DNA of 54,220 nucleotides, taken from positions 1-54,220 of the forward strand of contig JALXBP010000085.1 in the NCBI GenBank assembly GCA_026991395.1. The letters are read 5' to 3'. The translations under genes and the position numbers were made by a program. The notes beneath the pieces were generated by a model that worked only from the letters and a program-made list of their open reading frames with translations, had not been told where the DNA came from and did not search any database. Positions 1 through 9,425 of this stretch are shown here, piece by piece (within the stretch, counting starts at the first letter, position 1; every line of letters starts with the position of its first letter). Source of the stretch: Anaerolineae bacterium. Lineage in GTDB: Bacteria; Chloroflexota; Anaerolineae; B4-G1; SLSP01.

Positions 1-1620
1 CCGCTTGCGCTCATCGCCGGTCAGCTCTTTGGCCGTAATGACGATGACCGGAATATCTTTCAACTCCGCATCGGCCTTCAGGGTATCGAGGACGGCGAAG
101 CCATCCATATCGGGCATCATCAAATCGAGGAGAATGATATCCGGCCTCGTCTTGCGGATCAACTCGATGCCTTCCTTGCCCGTGTGCGCCTCGCCGATCT
201 GGAAATCGCCGCGCGTCTGCAGGATACGCCGCAGGAGCCGAGCCGCTTCGGGATTGTCCTCGACGATGGCAATGCGGCGCACGCGATCATCGAGCTGATC
301 CAACGCCCCCAGCAGGTCCTCCGAAGCTGCCGAACGTCGCCGCGGCGAGGGTGCGGGTGTCATCGCCAATGTCCCCGGTACGACTTTGAGCCAGTCTTCC
401 TGCAAGAGGAACTTCTCCACCGGGAAGGTATGGCCCGAGCAGTTGACAAGGACGACGCTGTTGCGACGGATGATCCCCTTGCTCATCAGCTTGAACAAAC
501 CGGCAAAGGCGGTCGCCGCAGCCGGTTCCATCGAGATGCCCTCGATCTTGGCCATCATATGCAGTGCCCGGAAGGTCTCCTCATCCGTTACCGCCTCGAA
601 AGCCCCGCCGTACTGCTTGACCACCTTGTACAGGTAGCTGTAAGCCGCCCCCGGCGCACCGGTCGCAATGGTGATGACGCGGGTCTTCGGGTCGAGGACC
701 GGCTCCGCTTCCGGCAGCTCCTTGCGGAAAGCATGCACCATCGGAGCGCAGCCGGAAGCCTGGATCAACGCCAGCTTCGGCATCCGATCGACCAGCCCCA
801 TCCGATATAGCTCCTCGAACCCCTTCCAAAAGCCGACCGGCCCCAAGCCGCCGCTGACCGACTGGATATACCAATCCGGCGCACGCCAGGGAATCCCCAG
901 TTGCGGCGGGCCAAGCTCCTCGGCCAACTGTTCGGCGACCTCGAAGGCCAAGGTCTTCATACTCTCGCGCGTGCCGATGTCGCGGATGCCTTGATCGCGC
1001 ACGATGCCCTTGTGCTGCGCAAAGCGGGCGGCTACCCGCTTCGTCGCATCATAGGTTGCCGTGACCTTGACGACTTCGCTGCCGTAGATGGCGATCTCCC
1101 GCATCTTCTCCGAAGGCACCAGGCTGGGCAGAAAAGTCCACAGCTTGATGCCCGCATGCGAGGAATAGGCGGAATAGGAGATCGCCACGTTGCCCGTCGA
1201 GGCCACGACCAACTCCGTGATGTGCGCTTCCTTGAGCATCGAGATGACGAGACTGGCCTGGCGATCCTTGAAGGAGTTGGTCGGATTCTGCCGCTCGTCC
1301 TTGATGAAGATGTTGGGATTGCCGAGCATCATCCCCAGATTGCGGGCACGCAGCAGCGGCGTCCCGCCCTCCCCCATCGAAATCTGATAATCATCGTTGT
1401 GCAGAGGGAGCAGCTCGCGGTAGCGCCACATCGTGAAGGGCCGCTGGCGCAGAATGTCCGGCCAGAGCCGGTGGACCCGCTCGTAGTCATAGCGGGCCTC
1501 CATCCACGTATGGCCACACTTCTCACAAGGCGGAGTCGGAACGACGTAAGGCTGCCGATGGCCACAGGCAGCACACTCCAGCTCGATGTGCATCGGGATG
1601 GCCGATTTTATCGTTAGCAT
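1..1620 (-). CDS. Threonine-synthase-like PLP enzyme fused to a response-regulator receiver domain (3' end cut by window)
   Basis: Reading the minus strand from ATG at 1620 gives 540 codons without a stop before the window edge. Residues 16-35 form a zinc-ribbon-like CxxC...CxxC (C16, C19, C32, C35). Residues about 70-410 match the PLP fold II threonine synthase family: the lysine motif SFKDR (K118), the phosphate-binding STGN (141-144) and SGGLG (256-260). Residues about 448-540 are a CheY-like receiver with acidic pair E454/D455, phosphoacceptor D499 in LLDLMMPDMDG, and T529. A proline/arginine-rich linker (about 418-446) joins them. The usual C-terminal TGHGLKDP of threonine synthase is replaced by NCSGHTFP, so the substrate may differ. 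The family makes threonine from O-phosphohomoserine; coupling to a receiver is inference. A GAGG before ATG 1620 favours it over the in-frame ATG at 1593. Confidence 0.85.
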   Translation of the reverse strand, partial: MLTIKSAIPMHIELECAACGHRQPYVVPTPPCEKCGHTWMEARYDYERVHRLWPDILRQRPFTMWRYRELLPLHNDDYQISMGEGGTPLLRARNLGMMLGNPNIFIKDERQNPTNSFKDRQASLVISMLKEAHITELVVASTGNVAISYSAYSSHAGIKLWTFLPSLVPSEKMREIAIYGSEVVKVTATYDATKRVAARFAQHKGIVRDQGIRDIGTRESMKTLAFEVAEQLAEELGPPQLGIPWRAPDWYIQSVSGGLGPVGFWKGFEELYRMGLVDRMPKLALIQASGCAPMVHAFRKELPEAEPVLDPKTRVITIATGAPGAAYSYLYKVVKQYGGAFEAVTDEETFRALHMMAKIEGISMEPAAATAFAGLFKLMSKGIIRRNSVVLVNCSGHTFPVEKFLLQEDWLKVVPGTLAMTPAPSPRRRSAASEDLLGALDQLDDRVRRIAIVEDNPEAARLLRRILQTRGDFQIGEAHTGKEGIELIRKTRPDIILLDLMMPDMDGFAVLDTLKADAELKDIPVIVITAKELTGDERKR

Positions 1621-1761
1621 AATGCCTCGCTCGTCTTGCGTTTCGCGCAAGGAGATCATAGCGGATACAGGGCACGGAGCACGACGGCAAGGCCGGCAAC
1701 GTGCAAACCATGCATCGAGAGGGTAGCATAACTTTGAGGAAGGGCAAGGCATCCGCCCCGC

Positions 1762-1789
1762 TTGACAGGTGGACCGACCCTGCTATACT
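1762..1789 (+). promoter_or_regulatory. Sigma70-type promoter for the FKBP-cold-shock operon
   Basis: TTGACA (1762-1767) is followed after 16 bp by TATACT (1784-1789). This is one of the best promoter matches in the window. The predicted start, near 1796, leaves a leader of about 130 nt before the first gene at 1927. Confidence 0.75.
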
Positions 1790-1795
1790 GCGTGG

Positions 1796-1811
1796 CACAG
1801 GGTTCCCTGTG
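1796..1811 (+). repeat. Palindrome at the predicted transcription start
   Basis: CACAGGGTTCCCTGTG is a near-perfect inverted repeat starting 7 nt after the -10 box. It could be an operator or a 5'-terminal RNA hairpin that stabilises the transcript. No binding factor is suggested by the sequence. Confidence 0.5.
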
Positions 1812-1833
1812 GGCAGTTGAGCAGGACAGAGCA

Positions 1834-1866
1834 AGCCGCTGGGGAGAAGCCCCAGGCGGCTTTTTT
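1834..1866 (+). terminator. Intrinsic terminator or attenuator inside the FKBP leader
   Basis: Arms AGCCGC-TGGGG and CCCCA-g-GCGGCT form an 11-bp stem with one bulge, followed by six T. It lies between the strong promoter at 1762-1789 and the FKBP start at 1927. GGGCAG at 1811-1816 could pair with CTGCCC just after the T run as an alternative fold. It either ends a short RNA of about 70 nt or attenuates the operon. Confidence 0.7.
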
Positions 1867-1926
1867 GTCTCTCTGCCCGATGAGCAAGAGGTGCAGAGCG
1901 CCTCACAGTTTGAAGGAGGTTTTCGA

Positions 1927-2421
1927 ATGACAGAAGCCAACAAGCAGGTGCACAAGGACACCGTCGTCAGTGTGGATTACACAGTCAAGCTGGACAGCGG
2001 CGAGGTTGTCGACTCATCCGCGGAAAGCCGGCCGCTGGAGTATCTGCACGGACACAAAAACATCATTCCCGGCCTCGAAGCTGCGCTGGAAGGCATGGAG
2101 GTCGGCGAGAGCAAACACGTTACCGTCGCACCTGCGGATGCCTATGGCGAGCGCGTGGAGGAAGCGATGGAATGGTTCCCCCGCAACGCCTTCCCTGCCG
2201 ACGTCGAATTGGCACCGGGTATGATGTTCCAGGCCCACGACGCACAGGGCAATGTGATCATGCTGGTTGTACGCGAGGTCAAGGACGACCGCGTGTTGGT
2301 GGATTACAATCATCCCCTCGCCGGTCAGACCTTGCATTTCGATGTTACGGTCGTGGATATTCGCCCCGCCACGGCGGATGAGATCGCCCACGGGCATGTT
2401 CATCACGCCGAACATCACTAA
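1927..2421 (+). CDS. FKBP-type peptidyl-prolyl isomerase, SlyD-like
   Basis: This 164-aa protein accelerates cis-trans isomerisation of prolyl bonds and probably acts as a cytoplasmic folding chaperone. The FKBP half-sites are visible: [13 protein letters not shown] near residues 42-54, the inserted-flap region that follows, and [11 protein letters not shown] near 129-139. The C-terminus is rich in His ([10 protein letters not shown]), as in metal-binding SlyD proteins. ATG 1927 is chosen because of GGAGG six bases upstream; the frame is open further upstream, but that stretch covers the leader hairpin. A cold-shock gene follows 25 nt downstream with a near-identical ribosome site (GGAGGTTTTC), so the two probably form one operon for protein and RNA folding. 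Confidence 0.92.
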   Translation: MTEANKQVHKDTVVSVDYTVKLDSGEVVDSSAESRPLEYLHGHKNIIPGLEAALEGMEVGESKHVTVAPADAYGERVEEAMEWFPRNAFPADVELAPGMMFQAHDAQGNVIMLVVREVKDDRVLVDYNHPLAGQTLHFDVTVVDIRPATADEIAHGHVHHAEHH

Positions 2422-2446
2422 GTTCCAAGTTTCAGGAGGTTTTCAG

Positions 2447-2662
2447 ATGGAAAGCAATCGTCAGAAGGGAACCGTCAAGTGGTTCAACGAAAAGAAGGGC
2501 TTCGGCTTCATCACCCCCGAGGACGGCAGCCGGGACGTCTTCGTCCACTTCTCCGACATCAACGCCACCGGGTTCCGTACCCTTCACGAAGGTGATGTGG
2601 TCGAGTTCAGCGTCGTCGAAGGCGAACGCGGCCCCAAGGCGACCAACGTCGTCGTCCTGTAG
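2447..2662 (+). CDS. Cold-shock domain protein (CspA family)
   Basis: This 71-aa single-domain OB-fold protein binds single-stranded RNA and DNA and melts RNA structure. RNP1 is KGFGFI (17-22) and RNP2 is VFVHF (31-35), with KWFN (11-14) ahead of them. Length and motifs are typical of bacterial Csp proteins. It sits 25 nt after the FKBP gene and is followed by a strong terminator, so it ends the operon. ATG 2447 follows CAGGAGG at a good distance. Confidence 0.96.
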   Translation: MESNRQKGTVKWFNEKKGFGFITPEDGSRDVFVHFSDINATGFRTLHEGDVVEFSVVEGERGPKATNVVVL

Positions 2663-2676
2663 ACAGGCCATTCAGA

Positions 2677-2705
2677 AGCGGGGACTCACGCAGTCCCCGC
2701 TTTTT
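2677..2705 (+). terminator. Intrinsic terminator after the cold-shock gene
   Basis: AGCGGGGACT and AGTCCCCGCT form a perfect 10-bp stem with a 5-nt loop, followed by a T run. Confidence 0.93.
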
Positions 2706-2716
2706 GCATCCCCCGA

Positions 2717-2744
2717 TTGTCCCCCTCAACAGGCGTGCTACAAT
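2717..2744 (+). promoter_or_regulatory. Promoter for the M20 amidohydrolase operon
   Basis: TTGTCC (2717-2722) and TACAAT (2739-2744) are spaced by 16 bp, just after the previous terminator and about 30 nt before the ATG at 2775. Confidence 0.6.
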
Positions 2745-2774
2745 CACGACAAATGCACGAGAGGAGGTTTGACA

Positions 2775-3950
2775 ATGATAACGCTCGAAGCTCTGCGGCC
2801 TATCCACCCCCGCCTGATCGAGTGGAGGCGCGACTTTCACCGACACCCTGAACTGGGCATGGAGGAATACCGCACGGCCAAGGTCATCGCCGAGCATCTC
2901 CGCGAGTGGGGCTACGAGGTCCGCGAAGGCATTGCCGCGACCGGAGTCATCGGCCTGCTGCGCAACGGCGACGGCCCCATCGTGATGGTGCGGGCCGATA
3001 TGGACGCCCTCCCCATCCAGGAAGCCAACGAGCACGACTACGTTTCCACCATCCCCGGCAAGATGCACGCCTGCGGACACGATGCCCATATGGCCATCGG
3101 CCTCGGCGTCGCCGAATGGATGGCCGAGCACCGCGACGCCTGGCACGGCACACTGATGATGCTCTTCCAGCCCGGCGAAGAGGGATTCAACGGCGCGGCG
3201 AAGATGATCGCCGCCGGGGCACTGGAGCATCCCCACCCTGACCTCTTCCTCGCCCTCCACGTGTGGAACGAGATGGAGGTCGGCCAGGTCTCCGCCGCCG
3301 TCGGCCCGGTGATGGCCGCAGCGGACGCCTGGAGCACGCACATCATCGGCAAGGGCGGCCACGCCGCCACCCCCCACGAATCCATCGACCCCGTCTACAT
3401 CGCCGCCCTGACCGTCGAGGCCCTGCAGAGCATCGTCAGCCGCAATGTCGACCCGATGAAGACCGCTGTCCTGACCGTGGGCTCGATCCACGCGGGCACG
3501 GCCTTCAACATCATCCCCAACGAGGCCGAACTGAAAGGCACCGTGCGCACCTTCGAGGAGACAGTTCGCGAAACGGTGATGGGACGGCTGAAGACGATCG
3601 TCGAGGGAACGGCGTGGATGATGGGCGGCGTCGCCACGCTGGAGGTCGCCGAGGGCACCCCTGCGGTGGTCAACGACGAGAAAGTCAGCCACGTCGTCTG
3701 GAAGGCCATCACCGACATCGTCGGCGAGCAGGGGCTGCGTACCGACGTGCGCACGATGGGGAGCGAGGACGCCTCCTTCTTTATGCGCGAAGTCCCCGGC
3801 TGCTACTTCTTCGTCGGCTCATCGCCCGTGGACGGCGAGAAGGTACCGCACCACCACCCCCGCTTCGACATCGACGAAGAGGCCCTCATCATCGGAGCGG
3901 CGGTGATGATCGACGCCCTCCTCCGTCTCTTCGGCGGCGAGGCTGCCTGA
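2775..3950 (+). CDS. M20 family amidohydrolase / metallopeptidase (M20D type)
   Basis: This 391-aa protein is a likely zinc- or manganese-dependent hydrolase of N-acyl amino acids or small peptides. FHRHPELGMEE (21-31) and the metal-site motif CGHD (C100, H102, D103) are typical of the IAA-amino acid hydrolase / hippuricase branch. GEEG follows, and a C-terminal HHHPRFDID supplies the last ligand histidine. Full length for the family and no signal peptide, so cytoplasmic. GAGGAGG lies 8 nt before ATG 2775. Its TGA overlaps the next gene's ATG (TGATG), so the two are translationally coupled. Which amide it cleaves cannot be told from sequence. Confidence 0.93.
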   Translation: MITLEALRPIHPRLIEWRRDFHRHPELGMEEYRTAKVIAEHLREWGYEVREGIAATGVIGLLRNGDGPIVMVRADMDALPIQEANEHDYVSTIPGKMHACGHDAHMAIGLGVAEWMAEHRDAWHGTLMMLFQPGEEGFNGAAKMIAAGALEHPHPDLFLALHVWNEMEVGQVSAAVGPVMAAADAWSTHIIGKGGHAATPHESIDPVYIAALTVEALQSIVSRNVDPMKTAVLTVGSIHAGTAFNIIPNEAELKGTVRTFEETVRETVMGRLKTIVEGTAWMMGGVATLEVAEGTPAVVNDEKVSHVVWKAITDIVGEQGLRTDVRTMGSEDASFFMREVPGCYFFVGSSPVDGEKVPHHHPRFDIDEEALIIGAAVMIDALLRLFGGEAA

Positions 3951-4639
3951 TGCCCCAGCGCCCGCCCCTCGCCTGGCTGGACGGCGAAGGCTGGATCGTC
4001 CTCATCGGCGGCGGCGATCCGGGACGCGGCGACCTGGACGAGCCCTTCGGCCACATCCTCAACCGCATCAATCTCGACCGCCCCGTCATCGTCCTCATGG
4101 CCGAGGGCAGCGAGAGCCGGGCTACCGAGGTTCTGGACGCCTACACGGCACTCGGCGGGCCGGGCGGGTATGCGATGGCGTTGCAGAGCGTGGAAGACGA
4201 ACGGCTGGCCCGTCCCGACTTTCTCGACCTCATCTCCGAAGCAGGACTGCTCCACCTCGGCGGGGAGGATGCCCTGCGCCTGACCCGGGCACTGCGCCGC
4301 AGCCCCGCCCTGGGACGCATCGTCGCCGCCTTTGCCACCCTGCAGGGGCTTACGCTCGTCGGCTGCGCAGGCGGGGCGCGCGCTCTGGGCGCGTGGGCCG
4401 GCGATCCCGCGCGTCCCGGCCCCGCCCATCACGGCCTCGACTTCGTCCACAACACCCTCATCGTCCCCCACTTCACGCAGACGGAAGCCCATCCGGAACT
4501 GCGCACCCTGCTCCGGCACCACCCGCACGCCCTGGGACTGGGCCTGCCTGACCGCACCGCCTTGGCCCTCGGCCCGCGCGGCGATGTCGAACGGTGGGGC
4601 GAAGGCGAGATCACCGCCGTGGTCAAGATGCAAGGCTAA
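3950..4639 (+). CDS. Peptidase S51 / cyanophycinase-like protein with Cys at the nucleophile position
   Basis: This 229-aa protein has the S51 layout: a glycine-rich strand LIGGGDPG (18-25), GGEDALRL (104-111), a nucleophile-elbow-like GCAGGA (138-143), and a C-terminal block VPHFTQTEAH then GLGLPDRTAL. In cyanophycinase and dipeptidase E the elbow is T-S-A-G-A; here the serine position is C139. The protein may be a thiol variant or a non-hydrolytic relative. It starts on the stop codon of the M20 hydrolase, suggesting they handle the same peptide or amide substrate in sequence. A partly paired stem (4645-4673) lies before the next gene. Confidence 0.8.
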   Translation: MPQRPPLAWLDGEGWIVLIGGGDPGRGDLDEPFGHILNRINLDRPVIVLMAEGSESRATEVLDAYTALGGPGGYAMALQSVEDERLARPDFLDLISEAGLLHLGGEDALRLTRALRRSPALGRIVAAFATLQGLTLVGCAGGARALGAWAGDPARPGPAHHGLDFVHNTLIVPHFTQTEAHPELRTLLRHHPHALGLGLPDRTALALGPRGDVERWGEGEITAVVKMQG

Positions 4640-4693
4640 CATCAGAGGGAGGAAGGCGTCACCCTTCTCCCTCATCGCTACATTGGAGGGACT

Positions 4694-6486
<1,793 letters not shown>

Positions 6487-6490
<4 letters not shown>

Positions 6491-7317
6491 ACAAGATCAG
6501 CGATTACCGCAGCGGCGTCAAGCCGATCTGGTGTCCGGGCTGCGGCGATTTCGCCGTCCTCAGCGCCGTGATGCGGGCACTGGCAGCGCAGTCCATCCCG
6601 CCGGAGCGCGTCGCAGTCGCCTCCGGCATCGGCTGTTCGAGCCGCTTCCCCGCCTTCATCCGCACCTACGGCTTCCACGGCGTTCACGGACGCCCGCTAC
6701 CGCTGGCCACAGGCATCAAGCTGGGCAATCCGTTGCTCACCGTCATCGCCGTCGGCGGTGATGGCGACGGCTTCAGCATCGGCGGAGGACATCTCCCCCA
6801 CGCCGCCCGCCGCGACATCGAGCTGACGTACATCGTGATGGACAACAGCATCTACGGCATGACCAAGGGGCAGCCCTCCCCGACCTCGCCGCGCGGTATG
6901 CGCCGCAAAGCCTCCCCCTACGGCTCCCTGGAGACCCCGCTCAATCCCGTGCTGATGGCGCTGGCCTACGGGGCGACCTTCGTCGCCCGCGCCTTCTCCG
7001 GCCAGATCAAGCAACTCACGGCGATCGTCGAGGCGGCGCTGCAACACCCCGGTTTCGCCTTCATCGACGTCCTCTCCCCCTGCGTAACTTTCTTCGACAC
7101 CTACGACCATTACCGCCGCATCACCAGGCCTCTGCCCGATGACCACGACCCCACCGACCTCGCCGCGGCGATGCAGCGGGCACAGAGCCTGGAACCGCTC
7201 TACTTAGGCATCTTCCGCCGCGTGGAAGGGCCGGGCTATGCCAAGCGGATCGCAGCGCTCCGCGAGGAGGCCACCCGCTGGACGCTGGACGATCTGATGG
7301 ACAGCTTCCGCCGCTGA
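6487..7317 (+). CDS. korB: 2-oxoacid:ferredoxin oxidoreductase, beta subunit (KorB type)
   Basis: This 276-aa protein is the thiamine-diphosphate subunit. WCPGCGDF (C16, C19) and GIGCSSR supply cysteines for the single [4Fe-4S] cluster. The ThDP/Mg motif GDGDGFSIGGGH and the MDNSIYGMTKGQPSPTSP segment are intact. Length is usual for two-subunit enzymes. The ATG lies inside the korA stop (ATGA), so the subunits are translationally coupled. A bidirectional terminator follows at once. The enzyme links the TCA cycle or amino-acid breakdown to ferredoxin. Confidence 0.94.
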
Positions 7318-7325
7318 ACAGCAGA

Positions 7326-7359
7326 AAGCCCCCGTTCACCGGTCGATGGACGGGGGCTT
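7326..7359. terminator. Bidirectional terminator between korB and the DUF4332 gene
   Basis: AAGCCCCCGT and ACGGGGGCTT form a perfect 10-bp stem between two convergent genes. Confidence 0.85.
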
Positions 7360-7373
7360 CTCGAAGGATACTC

Positions 7374-7778
7374 TCAGTGCGTGATCTTGCGCGGCAGCTT
7401 CTTCGCCTGCGCGACCCAATCGGCCACCTGGCCGGGCGTGGGCAGACGACGCACCAGCTTCTTGACCGCATTGACTTCGGCCAGCTTCTTGATGAGGTTG
7501 TCGGGATTCCGCTGCGCCAACTCGGGCACCGTGTCCACCCCCGCCGCCTCCAGCAAGTCGGCATACTCCTCGCCAACGCCCTTGATGCGGAAGAGATCGA
7601 CATGGTTCACCCAGCGCAGGATCAACTTGGGACTGAGCCCCGTCTTCTCCGCGATCTCCGCGCGGCCCTTTGCCGTTCCCCCCTTCTCCAGCAAAGCCTC
7701 CGTCGTTTCGATGCCCGCAGCCTTCAACTTCTCCGCATAGCTTTCCCCGATGCCCTCCACCTTCGTTAACTTTGCCAT
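7374..7778 (-). CDS. DUF4332 helix-hairpin-helix protein
   Basis: This 134-aa protein has two helix-hairpin-helix-like segments: VEGIGESYAEKLKAAGI near the start, and IKGVGEEYADLLEAAGVDT about 60 residues later. Such GIG/GVG turns bind DNA backbone or protein partners, and DUF4332 proteins are usually called nucleic-acid-binding without a proven role. The start at 7778 has GGAG upstream; a longer in-frame start at 7829 would lie inside the leader of the promoter at 7830-7858 and is less likely. It is monocistronic, with its own strong promoter, divergent from the RRM gene. Confidence 0.85.
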   Translation of the reverse strand: MAKLTKVEGIGESYAEKLKAAGIETTEALLEKGGTAKGRAEIAEKTGLSPKLILRWVNHVDLFRIKGVGEEYADLLEAAGVDTVPELAQRNPDNLIKKLAEVNAVKKLVRRLPTPGQVADWVAQAKKLPRKITH

Positions 7779-7829
7779 CTCACTCCTTTCATACAAGCGG
7801 TTTTCTCGGCCCGATAGGGACACAATCAC

Positions 7830-7858
7830 AGTATAGGCGCTTCCGAAAAAGCTGTCAA
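7830..7858 (-). promoter_or_regulatory. Promoter for the DUF4332 gene
   Basis: On the minus strand TTGACA (7858-7853) and TATACT (7835-7830) are spaced by 17 bp. It is a strong match, back to back with the RRM promoter. Confidence 0.75.
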
Positions 7859-7891
7859 ACGCCGCGAGGGAAGTTCACGACAAGTGACCGT

Positions 7892-7920
7892 TTGGCGTTC
7901 CCCGACTTCTGTGGTACAAT
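7892..7920 (+). promoter_or_regulatory. Promoter for the RRM protein gene
   Basis: TTGGCG (7892-7897) and TACAAT (7915-7920) are spaced by 17 bp. The leader before ATG 7996 is about 70 nt. Confidence 0.6.
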
Positions 7921-7995
7921 AGCGAGGACTCAGGACCGCTACTGCCTTCAGTTCAGTTCCGGACCGAGATCCCAATTTCCAAAGGAGTGTTTTTG

Positions 7996-8283
7996 ATGAG
8001 CAAGTCGATTTATGTTGGTAATCTGCCCTACAGCGCCACAGAGGACGAGATCCGGGAACTGTTCGCGCAGTACGGAGAGGTGGAAAGCGTTCGCTTGATC
8101 ACCGACCGCGAGACCGGTCGGGCGCGGGGCTTCGGCTTCGTGGATATGGAAGAAAGCGCCGTCGAGACCGCGGTCAACGCCCTCAACGGCAAGCAGTTCG
8201 GCGGGCGCACGTTGCGCGTCAACGAGGCGCGTGAGCGCGCTCCGCGCCGCAACACGGGCGGCTACAACCGCCGTTCCTGGTAG
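7996..8283 (+). CDS. RRM-domain RNA-binding protein
   Basis: This 95-aa protein is one RNA-recognition motif with RNP2 IYVGNL (5-10) and RNP1 RGFGFVDM (44-51), plus a short Arg/Gly/Asn tail. It resembles the small Rbp proteins of cyanobacteria and Chloroflexota that bind mRNA, often in the cold. AAAGGAG lies before ATG 7996. It has its own promoter and terminator, so it is transcribed alone. Confidence 0.95.
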   Translation: MSKSIYVGNLPYSATEDEIRELFAQYGEVESVRLITDRETGRARGFGFVDMEESAVETAVNALNGKQFGGRTLRVNEARERAPRRNTGGYNRRSW

Positions 8284-8303
8284 GCATCTCCTGTCATTCC
8301 TCG

Positions 8304-8332
8304 GCGCTCCGGGCCAGTCCCGGAGCGCTTTC
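8304..8332 (+). terminator. Terminator after the RRM gene
   Basis: GCGCTCCGGG and CCCGGAGCGC form a perfect 10-bp stem with a 5-nt loop, followed by a short T run. Confidence 0.85.
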
Positions 8333-8392
8333 GCATCTTCCGCCCTTTCCGCCGTCGGCTATAATGCCCCCAGTCCACCAAAGGAGGGTCCG

Positions 8393-9343
8393 ATGAAACG
8401 AACACCGAGTCTGATAACGCTCCTTCTCATCGTTCTCCTCTCGCTCGGCGGCTGTGCCCGCCCAGCGGCGGAGCCGACAACGCTGCGCGTCGGCCTGCTC
8501 CCCATCCTCGATGCCCTCCCCTTCTACGTCGCCGAGGAGGAGGGCTACTTCGCCGATGCCGGGCTGGCGGTAACCTTCGTCCCCGTCGCCTCCGCCGCCG
8601 AACGCGACCAGCTTCTGACGGCGGGGCAGGTCGATGTCGTCATCGACGACCTCGTCTCGCTCCTCTTGCTCGACCGCGAGAGCGTCCGGGTCGTCGCGGT
8701 GCGCGTCGCGATGCGCCCCACCGAGACCTTCGCGCAGTTCCGCCTGCTCGCCGCGCCGCACAGCCCCGTCCAAACGGTTGACGATCTGCGCGGGCTTCCC
8801 GTCGGCGTCTCCGAAGGGACGATCGTCGAGTACCTGACCGACCGCCTCCTGGAAGCGGCGGGGTTCGCGCCCGACGAGATCGCCGTCGTCGCCGTGCCGC
8901 GCATCCCCGACCGCATGGCCCTGCTGGAATCGGGGGAACTGCAGGCCGCTATGCTGCCCGAACCTCCGGCCTCGCTGGCCATCGCCCAAGGGGCGAGGGC
9001 GATCATCGACGACCGTTCGCTTCCCGATCTCGCCTGCAGCCTCGTCTCCGTCCGCGCCGAACTGGCCGAATCGCAGCCGCAGGCCGTCGAGGCGATGCTG
9101 GCCGCGCTGGAAAAGGCGGTGCAGGCGATCAACGCCGACAAGGAGCACTGGACGCCGCTCCTCACCGAGCATCACCTCCTCCCCCCGGCGCTGGCCGACG
9201 ATTTCACCTTGCCCGACTACCCGGCGGCCCAGGTTCCCTCCCCCGCTGCCTTCCACGACGTGCAGAGATGGCTCACCGAGCGGAGCATGCTCACCACCGC
9301 CCCGCCCTATGCCGATCTCGTGCGCGACGAGTTCCTCCCCTGA
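8393..9343 (+). CDS. SsuA/THI5-like substrate-binding lipoprotein
   Basis: This 316-aa protein starts with a lipoprotein signal ending in LGGC (cysteine near residue 21), so it is anchored outside the membrane. The mature part reads as a periplasmic-binding-protein-like II fold of the NMT1/THI5/SsuA group: LRVGLLPILDALPFYVAEEEGYF at the first strand and helix, then DDLRGLPVGVSEGTIVEYL. Relatives bind sulfonates, nitrate, taurine or thiamine precursors for ABC importers. No permease or ATPase gene lies next to it, so it is an orphan here and the ligand is unknown. AAAGGAGG precedes ATG 8393, and TATAAT at 8360-8365 is a possible -10 box without a clear -35. Confidence 0.85.
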   Translation: MKRTPSLITLLLIVLLSLGGCARPAAEPTTLRVGLLPILDALPFYVAEEEGYFADAGLAVTFVPVASAAERDQLLTAGQVDVVIDDLVSLLLLDRESVRVVAVRVAMRPTETFAQFRLLAAPHSPVQTVDDLRGLPVGVSEGTIVEYLTDRLLEAAGFAPDEIAVVAVPRIPDRMALLESGELQAAMLPEPPASLAIAQGARAIIDDRSLPDLACSLVSVRAELAESQPQAVEAMLAALEKAVQAINADKEHWTPLLTEHHLLPPALADDFTLPDYPAAQVPSPAAFHDVQRWLTERSMLTTAPPYADLVRDEFLP

Positions 9344-9352
9344 GGGCAACTC

Positions 9353-9380
9353 TTGCCCTACTCGTCCGCTGTGATAGAAT
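9353..9380 (+). promoter_or_regulatory. Promoter for the large glycosidase-like gene
   Basis: TTGCCC (9353-9358) and TAGAAT (9375-9380) are spaced by 16 bp. The -35 box is the right arm of a small hairpin (AGGGCAA...TTGCCCT) that follows the previous stop codon. Confidence 0.55.
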
Positions 9381-9388
9381 GCCCTGCG

Positions 9389-9406
9389 TTGCTCCCGCGG
9401 GAGCAA
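9389..9406 (+). repeat. Perfect 18-bp palindrome at the transcription start
   Basis: TTGCTCCCGCGGGAGCAA begins 9 nt after the -10 box at 9375-9380 and ends 19 nt before ATG 9426. Its position fits an operator or a 5' RNA hairpin. Confidence 0.55.
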
Positions 9407-9425
9407 ACCCTGAGGAGGTCAACCT

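Noticed and set aside
184-810. Plus-strand open frames opposite the PLP-receiver gene
   Set aside because: They lack a ribosome site and recognisable domains, while the opposite strand encodes clear PLP-enzyme and receiver motifs.
1811-1880. 6S RNA or known riboswitch in the FKBP leader
   Set aside because: Too short for 6S RNA and no riboswitch core recognised; only the terminator-like fold can be supported.
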